From: Streptomyces vinaceus
GTDB taxonomy: Bacteria > Actinomycetota > Actinomycetes > Streptomycetales > Streptomycetaceae
DNA: 64,000 bases
Direction of reading: 5' to 3'
Assembly (NCBI RefSeq): GCF_008704935.1
Contig: NZ_CP023692.1
Span: forward strand, 6,735,501 to 6,799,500
Within the stretch, counting starts at the first letter, position 1, and every line of letters starts with the position of its first letter. This document shows positions 24,425-34,694 of the stretch, piece after piece. The notes beneath the pieces were generated by a model. That model ran no database searches. It saw only the letters and a list, made by a program, of their open reading frames with translations, and was not told the origin of the DNA. The position numbers and the translations under genes were made by a program.

Positions 24425-24896
24425 CGCCCACCGGCCGATTCGGGGGGTTCGTCCGGGGTTGTGGCGTGAGGGTGGGGCGGGGGGTTCGGGTGGGGGATGC
24501 GGGGTGGTGGAGAGCGGGGGACCTGGGAGTCGGGGGCGTCCGGGCGGGGGGTAGGGTCCGGGGGAGGTGTAGGGGGGGCGGCAGGGGTGCGGACAAGGGT
24601 TTTCCCTGTATCGGGTTCATCCTCGCGTTGCCTACTGTCTGCCCACCGGCGATCTCTCCCGTCCCGAACGGACCCCGCGCCAACCCCACATGGTGCGAAG
24701 CCGTCCGGGCGGGTGGATCGCCCGCACCGCCGTTGCCCCAGCCCCGCCGAAGCGGCCGGGACAACGCGGCGAGCAGCGGTGGCCGGGACGGGCTTGACCG
24801 ACCCGTCCCCGGCCCCGTAGTCGCCGGTTCACCTCCCACACTGCTCCAACCGCCCGCTCCGGCCTGCCCGGAACCGGGCCCGCGAAAGGGAACACC
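24425..24896. other. G-rich intergenic region before the subtilisin gene
   Basis: From 24441 to about 24593 the plus strand is a run of G-tracts (many GGGG, up to seven G) separated by short loops. The rest, 24594-24896, leads to the protease gene and presumably contains its promoter, which I cannot place. No gene is supported here. Confidence 0.55.
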
Positions 24897-26723
<1,827 letters not shown>

Positions 26724-26787
26724 GGACCTGAGGGCCGCGCCGGCCGGCACCACCCGGCCGGCCGCCCCAGTACGGACCAATGAGCCC

Positions 26788-26824
26788 GCGGACCTGCCGA
26801 TACACCTCGTATCCGCAGGTCCGC
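26788..26824 (+). terminator. Hairpin terminator after the subtilisin gene
   Basis: GCGGACCTGC (26788-26797) pairs with GCAGGTCCGC (26815-26824), and inside it GATAC pairs with GTATC around an ACCTC loop. One C-C mismatch interrupts the stem. Its position after the protease stop supports a terminator role. Confidence 0.75.
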
Positions 26825-26920
26825 AGCCGTTTCCCCAGAGCTGACTGAATTCTGCGTCACAATCCGGGTCCACCCGGCATCCGACCTCGTATTGTCGCGT
26901 CTCACAGGAGATGCACAGAA

Positions 26921-29722
26921 GTGGGGACGAGAGGCTGGTGGCTGTGCGTGGTGGCGGCGACGGGGAACGCTGACACGACCGTCGGACACGGTGAACTGAT
27001 CAAGGAGGTCGAACGCGCGCTGACCGCGCACGGGCGGGCCCTCCTCACCGGACCCGCCGGCGCGGGCAAGACCGAGGTCGCCGGCGCCGTCGCGACCGCG
27101 GCCGAGGCCCGGCACGAGACCGTGCTGCGCCTCGCCCCCGAGGCCGCCGACCAGTGGATACCGGAAGCCTCGGCCGCCGCTCTCCTCGCCTCCGTGCCCT
27201 GCTTCGCCCTGGACCGCCTCTCGGGACCCCAGCGCACCGCCATCGCCCTCCTGCGCCGGGAGGCCGACGCACCGCGCGCCGGCCGCGACCACGTCGCGCT
27301 GCGCCTGGCCGTGGTCGAGGTGCTGCGCACCATCGCCGCCCGCACCCCCGTCCTGCTCGTCCTCGACAACGCTCAGTGGCTGGACGCGGAAAGCACCGAT
27401 CTGCTCCGTTTCGCCCTGCGGCTGACCCCGCCCGGCGTACGGGTCCTCGTGGCCGAATGCGTCCAGGGCGGCGCCCCCGTCGGCGGCCCCCTCTGCGGCC
27501 CGGGCACCCCCGCGATACGGGTGCCCCCGCTCGGCGCCGACGAGATAGCCGAACTCCTCGCCCGCCACGGCCTCCCCGCCCGTCTCGCCGGCCGCATCCA
27601 CCAGGCCAGCGGCGGAAACCCGCGCCTCGCCCTCGCCCTCGGCCACTCCCTCGCCGAAGCCGCCGAGGCCCGCGACGCCAGCGCCCACCACGCCGACCCC
27701 CTGCCCCTGTCCGGCCGGGCCCGGGAGGTCGCCCGCCGGCTCCTCGCCGAAGCCCCGGCCCCCGCCCGCCGCACCCTGCTCCTCGCCGCCCTCGCGGCCC
27801 GGCCGACCACCGCCCTGCTGCGCCGGGCCGGCCGCCCCGACGCCGAGGCCGAACTCGCCGAAGCCGAACGGGCCGCGCTGGTCACCGTGGGGGAGGACGG
27901 GGCGGTCGCCTTCACCGCCGGGGCCCTGCCCATGGCCCTGGCCGCCGACGCCGGCTGGCCCGAACGCGCCGCCGGACACTCCGCGCTCGCCGCCGCCGTC
28001 GACGACCCCGTCCAGGCCGTGCGCCACCGGGCGCTGGCCGTGGACACCCCCGACGAACGGCTCGCCGCCGAGATCACCGAGGCCGCCGCGGCCTGCCGCA
28101 GACGCGGCCAGCGCGCCCTGGCCGCCGAACTCGGGCTGCTCGCCGCCGAACGTACGCCGACCAACCGGCCCGGGGACGAACTGGCCCGCCTCGTCTGCGC
28201 CGCCGAGGACGCCGGCTGGGCCGGCCGCGCCGACCTCGCCCGCCGCGCCACCCGCGCCGTACTGGCCCGCGACGCCTCGCCCGCCGACCGGGTACGGGCC
28301 CGGCTCGCCGTGATCGACGCCGCCGGACAGGCCCTCGCCGCGCTCGACGAGACCTTCGCGTACGCCATGGACGACGCCGCCGGGGACCCCGCCCTCCAGG
28401 CGGCCGTACAGCTGCGTATCGCCACCAAGTACAACCTCAGCGACGGCGACCCCGTACGCTCCCGCGACGCCGCGGCCGAGGCCGGCGCGCTCGCCGCCCT
28501 CGGCGGCGACCAGGTCGCCGAGGCCATGGCCCTGACCGTACGGGCCCGCATGGGCCGCATCCTCGGGGATCCGGACGCCGAGGACATCCTCGCCGAGGCG
28601 CTGGCCCTGCCGGCCCCCGAGGTGCCGCTCGGGATGCGCAACGCGCCCCAGTACCTCGCCGTACGGCACGCCCTGTTCGACGACCGCGTCGACGACGCCC
28701 GCAGCCAGCTCCTCGTCCTGCTCCCCGCCGTGCGGCGCACCGGATCCGCCGAGGACGTCTTCGAGGTCCTGCGCAGCCTCACGGAGGTGGAACTGCGCCG
28801 CGGCCGGTGCACGTCCGCCTCCGCGCACGCCCGCCGCGCCCTCGAACTCACCATCGAGGCGGGCCTCTCGCCCGGCCCCGCCTGGTACGCCTCCGCGATG
28901 GCGGAGGCGATGGGCGGCAGCTTCGCGCGCGCCGCCGCGTACGCCCGGCGCGGCATCCAGGCCTCCGAGGAGGAACACGACCAGGTGTTCCTCTCGCGCA
29001 GCTTGTACGCGCTCGGCCTGACCGAGCTGGCGACGGGCGAGGCCGCCAGGGCCGTGGCCACCCTGCGCCGCGTGGCCGAACTGGAAGAGGCCCAGCAGGT
29101 CGTCGACCCCTCGATCCTGCGCTGGCACGGGGAGCTGGCCGAGGCCCTGGTGGCCGCCGACGCGCCCGACGAGGCCGCCGAACTGATCGGCGCCGTCCGT
29201 ACGGTGGCCCTCCGACTGGGCCGCACCGCCGTGGTCGCCGCCCTGGACCGGGCCCGCGGCCTGTGCCTGTCCGCGCAGGGCGAGGCCGACGCCGCCGTGG
29301 ACCTGCTGGAGGCCACGGCCCGGCGGTTCGTCTCGCTGGAGCTGCCGCTGGAGCGCGGCCGTACGCTGCTCGCCCTGGCCCGGGTGGAACGGCGCCGACG
29401 CCGTCGCGCCCCGGCCCGCGCCGCGCTGCGGGCCGCCGCGGAGGTGTTCACCGCGGCCGGGGCGAAGCCCTGGGCCGAACTCGCCGCGGAGAACCGGGAG
29501 GGGGCCCCCGCCCCGGGCGGCGGCGCGGCCGTGGCCCTGGCGGCGCTGACGGAGGCCGAGATCCGGCTCGCGCTGCTCGTCGCGGGGGGCGCCAGCAACC
29601 AGGAGGCCGCCGCGAAGCTGTTCGTCAGCGTCAAGACGGTCGAGGCCCGGCTGACCCGGATCTATCAGAAGCTCGACGTACGTTCCCGGGCCCAGCTGGC
29701 CACCACCCTGCGCGCCCACTGA
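26921..29722 (+). CDS. LuxR-family ATP-binding regulator (LAL-like)
   Basis: This protein of about 933 residues begins with a STAND/AAA-type ATPase module: Walker A GPAGAGKT near 44-51 and Walker B VLLVLDNAQW near 147-156. A very long alanine-rich helical-repeat (TPR-like) middle follows. The C-terminal LuxR HTH at about 865-925 reads LTEAEIRLALLVAGGASNQE, then KLFVSVKTVEARLTRIYQK. Such large regulators control secondary metabolism or catabolic genes. The target is unknown, and no biosynthetic cluster is adjacent. GTG 26921 lies ten bases after AGGAG; GTGs a few codons later are alternatives. Confidence 0.9.
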   Translation: MGTRGWWLCVVAATGNADTTVGHGELIKEVERALTAHGRALLTGPAGAGKTEVAGAVATAAEARHETVLRLAPEAADQWIPEASAAALLASVPCFALDRLSGPQRTAIALLRREADAPRAGRDHVALRLAVVEVLRTIAARTPVLLVLDNAQWLDAESTDLLRFALRLTPPGVRVLVAECVQGGAPVGGPLCGPGTPAIRVPPLGADEIAELLARHGLPARLAGRIHQASGGNPRLALALGHSLAEAAEARDASAHHADPLPLSGRAREVARRLLAEAPAPARRTLLLAALAARPTTALLRRAGRPDAEAELAEAERAALVTVGEDGAVAFTAGALPMALAADAGWPERAAGHSALAAAVDDPVQAVRHRALAVDTPDERLAAEITEAAAACRRRGQRALAAELGLLAAERTPTNRPGDELARLVCAAEDAGWAGRADLARRATRAVLARDASPADRVRARLAVIDAAGQALAALDETFAYAMDDAAGDPALQAAVQLRIATKYNLSDGDPVRSRDAAAEAGALAALGGDQVAEAMALTVRARMGRILGDPDAEDILAEALALPAPEVPLGMRNAPQYLAVRHALFDDRVDDARSQLLVLLPAVRRTGSAEDVFEVLRSLTEVELRRGRCTSASAHARRALELTIEAGLSPGPAWYASAMAEAMGGSFARAAAYARRGIQASEEEHDQVFLSRSLYALGLTELATGEAARAVATLRRVAELEEAQQVVDPSILRWHGELAEALVAADAPDEAAELIGAVRTVALRLGRTAVVAALDRARGLCLSAQGEADAAVDLLEATARRFVSLELPLERGRTLLALARVERRRRRRAPARAALRAAAEVFTAAGAKPWAELAAENREGAPAPGGGAAVALAALTEAEIRLALLVAGGASNQEAAAKLFVSVKTVEARLTRIYQKLDVRSRAQLATTLRAH

Positions 29723-29759
29723 GGGCGCGCGGAGTGGCGGCCGGGCCGGCGGGCGGGGT

Positions 29760-30677
29760 TCAGCAGCCGAGGTTGCCGCCCGGGCTCACGCCCAGGATCT
29801 GCGTGAACGACTGATAGGCGTTGATCCGGCTCTGCACCTGGGCGGGGTTGCCGCCGTTGCACTCCAGGGAGCCGTTGATGGAGCGGATCGTCTCGCCGAA
29901 TCCGGCCCCGTTGACCATGGCGGCGTGCGCGGTCATGGTGCCCGGGCCGTTCTGGGTGTTCCAGTACCACAGGGCGGTCTTCATGGCGACGGCCGGATCC
30001 TGCTCCACGAGGTACGGGTTGGCGAGCAGGTTGATGCCGAGGGCGTCCCCGGCCGCCTTGTAGTTGAAGTTCCAGCTGAGCTGGATCGGGCCGCGGCCGT
30101 AGTAGGCGGCCTGCCCGGCGGGACAGCCGTACGGCTGGCTCTGGTCGCAGTAGTGGGGGTAGTTCGCGGTGTTCTGCTCGACGATGTACACGAGCCCGCC
30201 CGTCTCGTGCGAGACGTTGGCCAGGAACGCCGCCGCCTCGCGCCGCTTGACGGTGTCGTCACCGGTGTGGGCGAAGCCGGGGTACGCCGACAGCGCGGCG
30301 ACCAGGCCGTTGTACGTGTAGAAGGAGTTCCGGTTCGGGAACATCTGGTTGAACTGGGCCTCGGACACCACGAATCCGGACGGGTTGCCGGGGTCGGGGT
30401 CCTGGCCGCCGCCACCGCCGCAGGTGCCGAGGTCGGACCAGACGCCCCACTGCCCGGTGGTGCCGGGCGTCTCGCCCTGCGTCCACCACTTGGCCTGCCA
30501 GTTGTGGCCGCTGTACGAGGCGTTCATACCCCCGGTGTAGACGGCGGAGGAGGACCAGGGGGAGGCGCAGGCCGCGGCCGCGGAGGCGGGCGAGGCCGGG
30601 AGGGCGACCGCGAGGCCGATGGTGGCGGCGGCCGCGGCGGCCAGGGCGAGGGCGCGGCGGCGAAGCGCACGTATCAC
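29760..30677 (-). CDS. Secreted GH19 chitinase with N-terminal chitin-binding domain
   Basis: This 305-residue exported chitinase has a signal peptide at about 1-34 and a CBM5/12-type chitin-binding domain at about 37-86 with aromatic residues WSSSAVYTGG and WQAKWWTQGE. After a Gly/Asp/Pro linker, the GH19 catalytic domain holds E158 (SHETGG) and E167 nine residues later, the usual spacing of the acid and base. It also contains YYGRGPIQLSWNFNY. It cleaves chitin by inversion. GTG 30677 follows AAGGAG. Two DasR-type operators overlap the upstream promoter, so induction by aminosugars is expected (established for Streptomyces chitinases). Confidence 0.95.
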   Translation of the reverse strand: MIRALRRRALALAAAAAATIGLAVALPASPASAAAACASPWSSSAVYTGGMNASYSGHNWQAKWWTQGETPGTTGQWGVWSDLGTCGGGGGQDPDPGNPSGFVVSEAQFNQMFPNRNSFYTYNGLVAALSAYPGFAHTGDDTVKRREAAAFLANVSHETGGLVYIVEQNTANYPHYCDQSQPYGCPAGQAAYYGRGPIQLSWNFNYKAAGDALGINLLANPYLVEQDPAVAMKTALWYWNTQNGPGTMTAHAAMVNGAGFGETIRSINGSLECNGGNPAQVQSRINAYQSFTQILGVSPGGNLGC

Positions 30678-30737
30678 GTAACTGCTCCTTCAGTGGGGGG
30701 AATTGCCGTGGGGGGCATTCCTGGCCACTGAAGCGAA

Positions 30738-30770
30738 GCTGGTCTGGACCTGTCAAGGTCTAGACCAGTA
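30738..30770 (-). promoter_or_regulatory. Two DasR-type dre sites and promoter of the chitinase gene
   Basis: AAGGTCTAGACCAGTA (30755-30770) matches the dre consensus ACTGGTCTAGACCACT closely. GCTGGTCTGGACCTGT (30738-30753) is a second copy. Read on the minus strand they flank TTGACA (30756-30751), a perfect -35 hexamer, so bound DasR would block the promoter. Paired 12-bp repeats of this type are typical of streptomycete chi promoters. Confidence 0.75.
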
Positions 30771-30817
30771 TTCATCCGTTTCGGACAACACCCGGGCCGC
30801 CCGCTCCCGCAAACGGG

Positions 30818-30853
30818 CGGGGCCCGTACGCGCCTTCGCGCATACGGGCCCCG
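30818..30853 (-). terminator. Hairpin terminator after the rodlin gene
   Basis: CGGGGCCCGTA pairs with TACGGGCCCCG, extended by a GCGC stem around a CTTC loop, with one mismatch. It lies 31 bases beyond the rodlin stop. Confidence 0.7.
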
Positions 30854-30883
30854 TCACTGGTCCTGCCGCTGGTCCTGCCGAGG

Positions 30884-31297
30884 TCAGCTGCCGGCGGAGA
30901 GGTTGCCGGAGAGGACCGGGATGTTGCTCAGGATGTGCGAGGCCGAGTCGTCGCCCTTGGCCTGGGTGGAGTTCTCGGTGCACTGCTGGTTCATGGGGTT
31001 GTGCAGGACGTTGATGTCCTGGACGCCGACGTTGGCGATGACGGCCACCAGCGACTGGGCGTTGACCTTCGCGGGCAGGCCGACGCAGAGCTTGTTGAGG
31101 GAGCCCTGGACCAGGCTGAGCTGCGGGCTCTGCGCGCCCTTGGTCTCCTGGTTGCCGTAGATCTGCGCGGCGTCGTTGCCGTTGACCGTGTTGACGCCGT
31201 TGTCGTTGCCGATCGCCATCGCCGGGGCGGCAACCGCGGCACCGAGGCCCAGCACGGAGGCGGTGACCGCAGTGGTGGCCATGATCTTCTTGAACAT
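30884..31297 (-). CDS. rdl: Rodlin
   Basis: This 137-residue secreted structural protein has a signal peptide ending AAPAMA. A mature chain begins AIGNDNGVNTVNGNDAAQ and contains the family-typical SLVQGSLNKLC, ALPAKVN-like LPAKVNAQSLV and NQQCTENSTQAKGDDSASH blocks plus two cysteines. Rodlins organise chaplin fibrils into the rodlet layer on aerial hyphae and spores of Streptomyces. ATG 31297 is preceded by AAGGAA. Model species carry a neighbouring rdlA/rdlB pair. Only one copy is present in this window, and no chaplin gene is adjacent. Confidence 0.93.
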   Translation of the reverse strand: MFKKIMATTAVTASVLGLGAAVAAPAMAIGNDNGVNTVNGNDAAQIYGNQETKGAQSPQLSLVQGSLNKLCVGLPAKVNAQSLVAVIANVGVQDINVLHNPMNQQCTENSTQAKGDDSASHILSNIPVLSGNLSAGS

Positions 31298-31456
31298 GAG
31301 GAGGTTCCTTCTGTCGCTCTGTTGCATGTGATGGCTGCCCCCGGCGGGACGAGCTGATCAACTGCAATCCGCCCGCTTGGTTATCGGCTGTCACCCGGGT
31401 GGCCCAGTGCGTCGGCTGTGACCAGGCCCGCGAAAGCTGTTACCAGGCGCGCGAAA

Positions 31457-31493
31457 GGGGCCGCCTCCGGCTCTGTGAGCTGGAGACGGCCCC
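31457..31493 (-). terminator. Hairpin terminator after the DUF5302 gene
   Basis: GGGGCCG and CTCC pair with GGAG and CGGCCCC, and the stem extends inward to a three-base loop, giving a stem of about 17 pairs with one mismatch. It is 48 bases beyond the DUF5302 stop. Confidence 0.65.
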
Positions 31494-31540
31494 TCCGTCC
31501 GACATCTTCAGGGCATCGCCGTGGAGACGGCCGCGGGCGG

Positions 31541-31732
31541 TCAGCCCGTCTTGCGGCGGGTCTTCTTGTTCTTGCCGCCCGCGCCTCCGCTGGCGCCCTG
31601 GATCTTCGCCCGGCTCTGGTGGGCCTGCTGTGCGTGGGCACTGCGGGCATTGCGGTCGAGGGCCTCCCGGAACTTGCGCTTGGCCTCCTCGGCCGGCGAT
31701 TCGTCCTGCGGGGTGTCCGACTCTTGTGCCAT
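31541..31732 (-). CDS. DUF5302-domain small protein
   Basis: This is a 63-residue highly charged protein. It has an acidic N-terminus, the EEAKRKFREALDRNARSAHA block and a basic Lys/Arg tail ending TRRKTG. This pattern matches the DUF5302 family of small actinobacterial proteins with unknown function. GGAGGACAC precedes the ATG, giving a good ribosome-binding site. Confidence 0.85.
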   Translation of the reverse strand: MAQESDTPQDESPAEEAKRKFREALDRNARSAHAQQAHQSRAKIQGASGGAGGKNKKTRRKTG

Positions 31733-31849
31733 GTGTCCTCCTGGTCGACCTGAAGCCGCCCCAGTCTGTCACCCGCCGTCACCCCTGACCAGCGAGTTCC
31801 GCCCAGGAGGCGCCGAGCCGGGCGGGCGCCCGGGTCCGGGCAAGCGAAA

Positions 31850-31876
31850 TCCCGGGCCTCGCGGGGAGACCCGGGA
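31850..31876 (-). terminator. Hairpin terminator downstream of the 31972 gene
   Basis: TCCCGGG (31850-31856) pairs with CCCGGGA (31870-31876), with a smaller inner CTC/GAG pairing. It lies about 95 bases beyond the stop of the minus-strand gene. Confidence 0.5.
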
Positions 31877-31971
31877 CTTCACTGGTGCACTTCGCTTGAC
31901 CGCCGTGTTCAACGACGCAGTGCCCGGCAGGTCACGCCCCGGAGGCCGGGCGGCGGGCCCGGGGGACCGCG

Positions 31972-32343
31972 TCAGCTCTGCGTGACCCGCAGCGCGTCGC
32001 CCACCAGGCGTACCGCGCGGGAGAGCCGGCCGAGCTGCTGGAGCTCGACGGCGTACATCCGGATCGAGCTCTCGATGACGGTCTCGGCCACGCCCATCGC
32101 GGGCAGTTCGGCCCGGCTGGTCTCCAGGGCCACCCGCACCGCGCGCATCTCGTGCTGGAGCTGGAGCTGGGCGTGCCGGGCGAGGAGGACGGGGCTGCGG
32201 GTCAGCGTCGAGTAGCTGCCGTAGCGGGCCGGGAGCAGATCCCGCAGCCACCGCATGGCCGTGCGTTCCCAGTCGTGGGTGCCGGGGGTCTTGACCTGGC
32301 AGGGCCAGTCCGGGCTGAGCGTGGTGGAGGCCGTCTGGCGCAT
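31972..32343 (-). CDS. Hypothetical soluble protein
   Basis: This 123-residue protein has no recognised family. It is mostly alpha-helical by appearance (LLARHAQLQLQHEMRAVRVALE and VIESSIRMYAVELQQLGRLSRAVR), with an N-terminal part containing WPCQVKTPGTHDWERTAMRW. ATG 32343 is preceded by GGAAG. The longer open frame extends into intergenic sequence with atypical composition and is not used. No signal peptide or membrane helix is present. The gene stands alone. Confidence 0.6.
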   Translation of the reverse strand: MRQTASTTLSPDWPCQVKTPGTHDWERTAMRWLRDLLPARYGSYSTLTRSPVLLARHAQLQLQHEMRAVRVALETSRAELPAMGVAETVIESSIRMYAVELQQLGRLSRAVRLVGDALRVTQS

Positions 32344-32660
32344 TCTCGTCGCTTCCGAATGGTGTCGAACTCTGATCGAGACGTTGGTGGGGCGGCCTCG
32401 GCCCAGGGGTTGACCGAGGCCGCCACAAGCGCTCTGGTGGATACCGGCGCCGGGAACGGGCACCCGGCGCGGGGCAGGAGGAGGAGCTGCCCCGCGCGGG
32501 TGTCCGTTCTGAGAGGGCGTGGGGTCGCCCTCCTTGGCGTCCGTGGATCCGGCGCGCTGCTCAGTAAACATATATACCGTCGAGTAGACAAGAGAATGAA
32601 AAATTACATACGCCTACAGGGCGTGAAAGTGGACTGCCTCGTACCGGTTCAAAATCGGGC
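32344..32660. other. Intergenic region with strong hairpin and AT-rich patch
   Basis: A 16-pair stem (CACCCGGCGCGGGGCAG at 32461-32477 against CTGCCCCGCGCGGGTG at 32487-32502, one bulge) carries a GAGGAGGAG loop. Bases 32565-32660 are conspicuously AT-rich, including ACATATATACC and GAATGAAAAATTACAT, unlike everything around them. The patch may hold the promoter of the 31972-32343 gene, which would put the hairpin in its 5' leader. No gene is supported here. Confidence 0.5.
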
Positions 32661-33581
32661 TTACAGGAAGAATCCGTGCTGGTCGGCGACCTGCTCGTAC
32701 CCTTCGAGCCGCGCCTGCGTACGCTCCGGATCCGCGTCGGCCATCGCCTGCAGCAGGGCCGCGGAGAGCATCCCGGGGGCCGCGTACGAGTCGAACACCA
32801 GTCGCGCCCCGGTCCCGGCGGTCAGCGCCACGTCCGCCTCGTCGACCAGCGGGCCCAGGGTGGTGTCGGTGATCAGCGCGATCTTCAGTCCGGCGCTGCG
32901 GGCCGCCCGGAGCGCCGACAGGGTCTCCTTGGCGTGCCGGGGCATCGCGAAGGCCAGCGCCCAGGTCCCGCCCGCCTCCCGGGACTGGAGCAGGGCGTCG
33001 TAGGCGACGCTGCCTCCACGTGTCACCAGCCGGACATCGGGGTGGATGCGCCGTGCCGCGTACGCGAAGTACTCCGCGAGCGAGACCGAGATCCGCAGGC
33101 CCAGCACCGTCAGCGGCACCGAGCGGGCCAGCTCCCGGCCGATGTCGAGCACCTGGTCGGTGTCGGCGAGCAGGCGCCTTACGTTCTCCAGGTTCACGAT
33201 CTCGGCGTCCACGGCCGCCTGGAGCTCGTTGCGGCGGAACTGCTCGCGGCTCTCCGGGGAGCCGGCGACCGCACTGAGCGCCATCGGCTGCAGGGCGTCG
33301 CGCAGGGCCGGATACCCGCTGAACCCGAGGGAGGTGGCGAAACGTGTCACCGACGGCTGGCTGACGCCCACCCGCTCCGCGAGCTCGGTGATCGAAAGGA
33401 ACGCGGCCTCGGTGAGGTGGTCGACCAGGTACTGGGCGATCCGGCGCTGCCCCGGGGAGAGCCGGTGGCCGTCGAAGAGGGCGCGCACCCGGTCTCCGGG
33501 GGCCCGCTCATGGACCGGCGGCGCCTGCCCACTCGGCGTGATCGCAGCCGCCTGTGCGCGTGCCTGCTGCCCCGATGACAC
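32661..33581 (-). CDS. RpiR/MurR-family transcriptional regulator
   Basis: This 306-residue regulator has an N-terminal RpiR-type HTH at about 40-100 (SITELAERVGVSQPSVTRFA). A SIS sugar-phosphate-binding domain at about 130-280 contains LGLRISVSLAEYFAYAARRIHP and LIALITDTTLGPL-like segments. Members sense phosphosugars and control sugar or amino-sugar use. The GTG start follows GGGAGG at seven bases. The gene is divergent from the SpoIIE phosphatase and has no neighbouring sugar-metabolism gene. Confidence 0.9.
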   Translation of the reverse strand: MSSGQQARAQAAAITPSGQAPPVHERAPGDRVRALFDGHRLSPGQRRIAQYLVDHLTEAAFLSITELAERVGVSQPSVTRFATSLGFSGYPALRDALQPMALSAVAGSPESREQFRRNELQAAVDAEIVNLENVRRLLADTDQVLDIGRELARSVPLTVLGLRISVSLAEYFAYAARRIHPDVRLVTRGGSVAYDALLQSREAGGTWALAFAMPRHAKETLSALRAARSAGLKIALITDTTLGPLVDEADVALTAGTGARLVFDSYAAPGMLSAALLQAMADADPERTQARLEGYEQVADQHGFFL

Positions 33582-33816
33582 CGATGGGCCTCCCTCTCAT
33601 GTCACTCGTCTTCAAACATAGCTCACGCCCTGTGGTCGGGCCGGGCCGGTGCCGGGGGGGGCGGAGCTCCGGCCCGGGCCGCATCTCTCGCGACCCCCGG
33701 ATGGCGGAAATATGATGTGCTCGGATCTTGAGCGCAGCGCGCACACGAAAGCCGGGGGCCCAGTGCCGAGAGCAGGGACATAAGCAGGGACCTATGGATG
33801 CACCCGGGAGCGGTCC

Positions 33817-34650
33817 ATGACCCCGCGCCGAGCCCCGAAGTCGGTGAGCGCCGCCGACCTCCTGGGCACCTTGGGACGGCTCACCGCCCGGGCGCGCGCC
33901 GGGGCGGAACTGCAGCTGGCCAGGGTGGAACTCGCCGAGGCCCTCCAGCGCGAGATGCTGCCGGGCTCCCTGCCCGCCCTGCCCGGGCTGCGCAGCGCGG
34001 CCCGCTACGCCCCCGCCCGGCACGGCCTGGACATCGGCGGTGACTGGTACGACGGTTTCCGGCTGGCCGAGGGCGGCCTCGCCTTCTCCATCGGCGACGT
34101 CCAGGGGCACGACGTGGAGGCCGCCGCCTTCATGGGGCAGGTCCGCGTCGGCGTGCGCGCGGTGTCCACCGTCGTGGTGGACCCGGGCGAGGTGCTCAGC
34201 CGCGCCAACGACGTCCTGCTCTCGATGGACTGCGAGCTGTTCGCGACCTGCACCCTGCTCCGCTTCGACCCCGGGACCTGGACGCTGGAGAGCGCCCGGG
34301 CCGGACACGTGCCCTCCGTGTGGGCCACGGTCGACGGCAGCTACGGCATCAGCGACGACGAGGGCGGCCTGCCGCTCGGAGTGGAGCCCGGCGCCCGGTA
34401 CACGGTGACCCGGCGCAGGCTGGACCGGGCGGGCTCCATCGTCCTGCTCACCGACGGAGTGGTCGAGGGGCCCTCCTTCCCGATCGACGTCGGGCTGGAG
34501 CGGGTGGCCCGCGTGGTCCGGGAGGCGGCGGGCGCCGACCCCGACGAGATAGCCGCCGAAATCATGAAGGTGGCCGATTCCACCGGCCACGCGGACGACG
34601 CGGCGGTGCTCGTCCTCAGCCACGACGCCGCAGGACCCCCGCGCCGGTAG
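33817..34650 (+). CDS. SpoIIE-type PP2C serine phosphatase
   Basis: This 277-residue PPM phosphatase has a short coiled-coil lead (about 25-50). The catalytic domain shows GGDWYDGF (metal-binding aspartate, about 74-81), IGDVQGHDVEAA (about 94-105), FATCTLLRFD, ARAGHVPSV, LLTDGVVEG and the final ADDAAVLVL motif. Such enzymes dephosphorylate STAS anti-anti-sigma proteins or related partners. ATG 33817 follows GGGAG. A membrane MASE1 protein gene starts 44 bases after its stop, suggesting a coupled sensing and output pair (inference). Confidence 0.92.
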   Translation: MTPRRAPKSVSAADLLGTLGRLTARARAGAELQLARVELAEALQREMLPGSLPALPGLRSAARYAPARHGLDIGGDWYDGFRLAEGGLAFSIGDVQGHDVEAAAFMGQVRVGVRAVSTVVVDPGEVLSRANDVLLSMDCELFATCTLLRFDPGTWTLESARAGHVPSVWATVDGSYGISDDEGGLPLGVEPGARYTVTRRRLDRAGSIVLLTDGVVEGPSFPIDVGLERVARVVREAAGADPDEIAAEIMKVADSTGHADDAAVLVLSHDAAGPPRR

Positions 34651-34694
34651 CGCGTGTCACGGCCGCCCCGGGCGGGCGGTTGTTGTCTGATGCT

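Noticed and set aside
27373..29634. 753-residue minus-strand frame opposite the LuxR-type regulator
   Set aside because: Ser/Ala/Arg-rich with no domain. It mirrors a plus-strand gene with clear Walker and HTH motifs.
32640..32675. GGTTCAAAATC resembling a tRNA T-loop
   Set aside because: The flanking bases do not make a proper T-stem and no acceptor, D or anticodon arms fit upstream.
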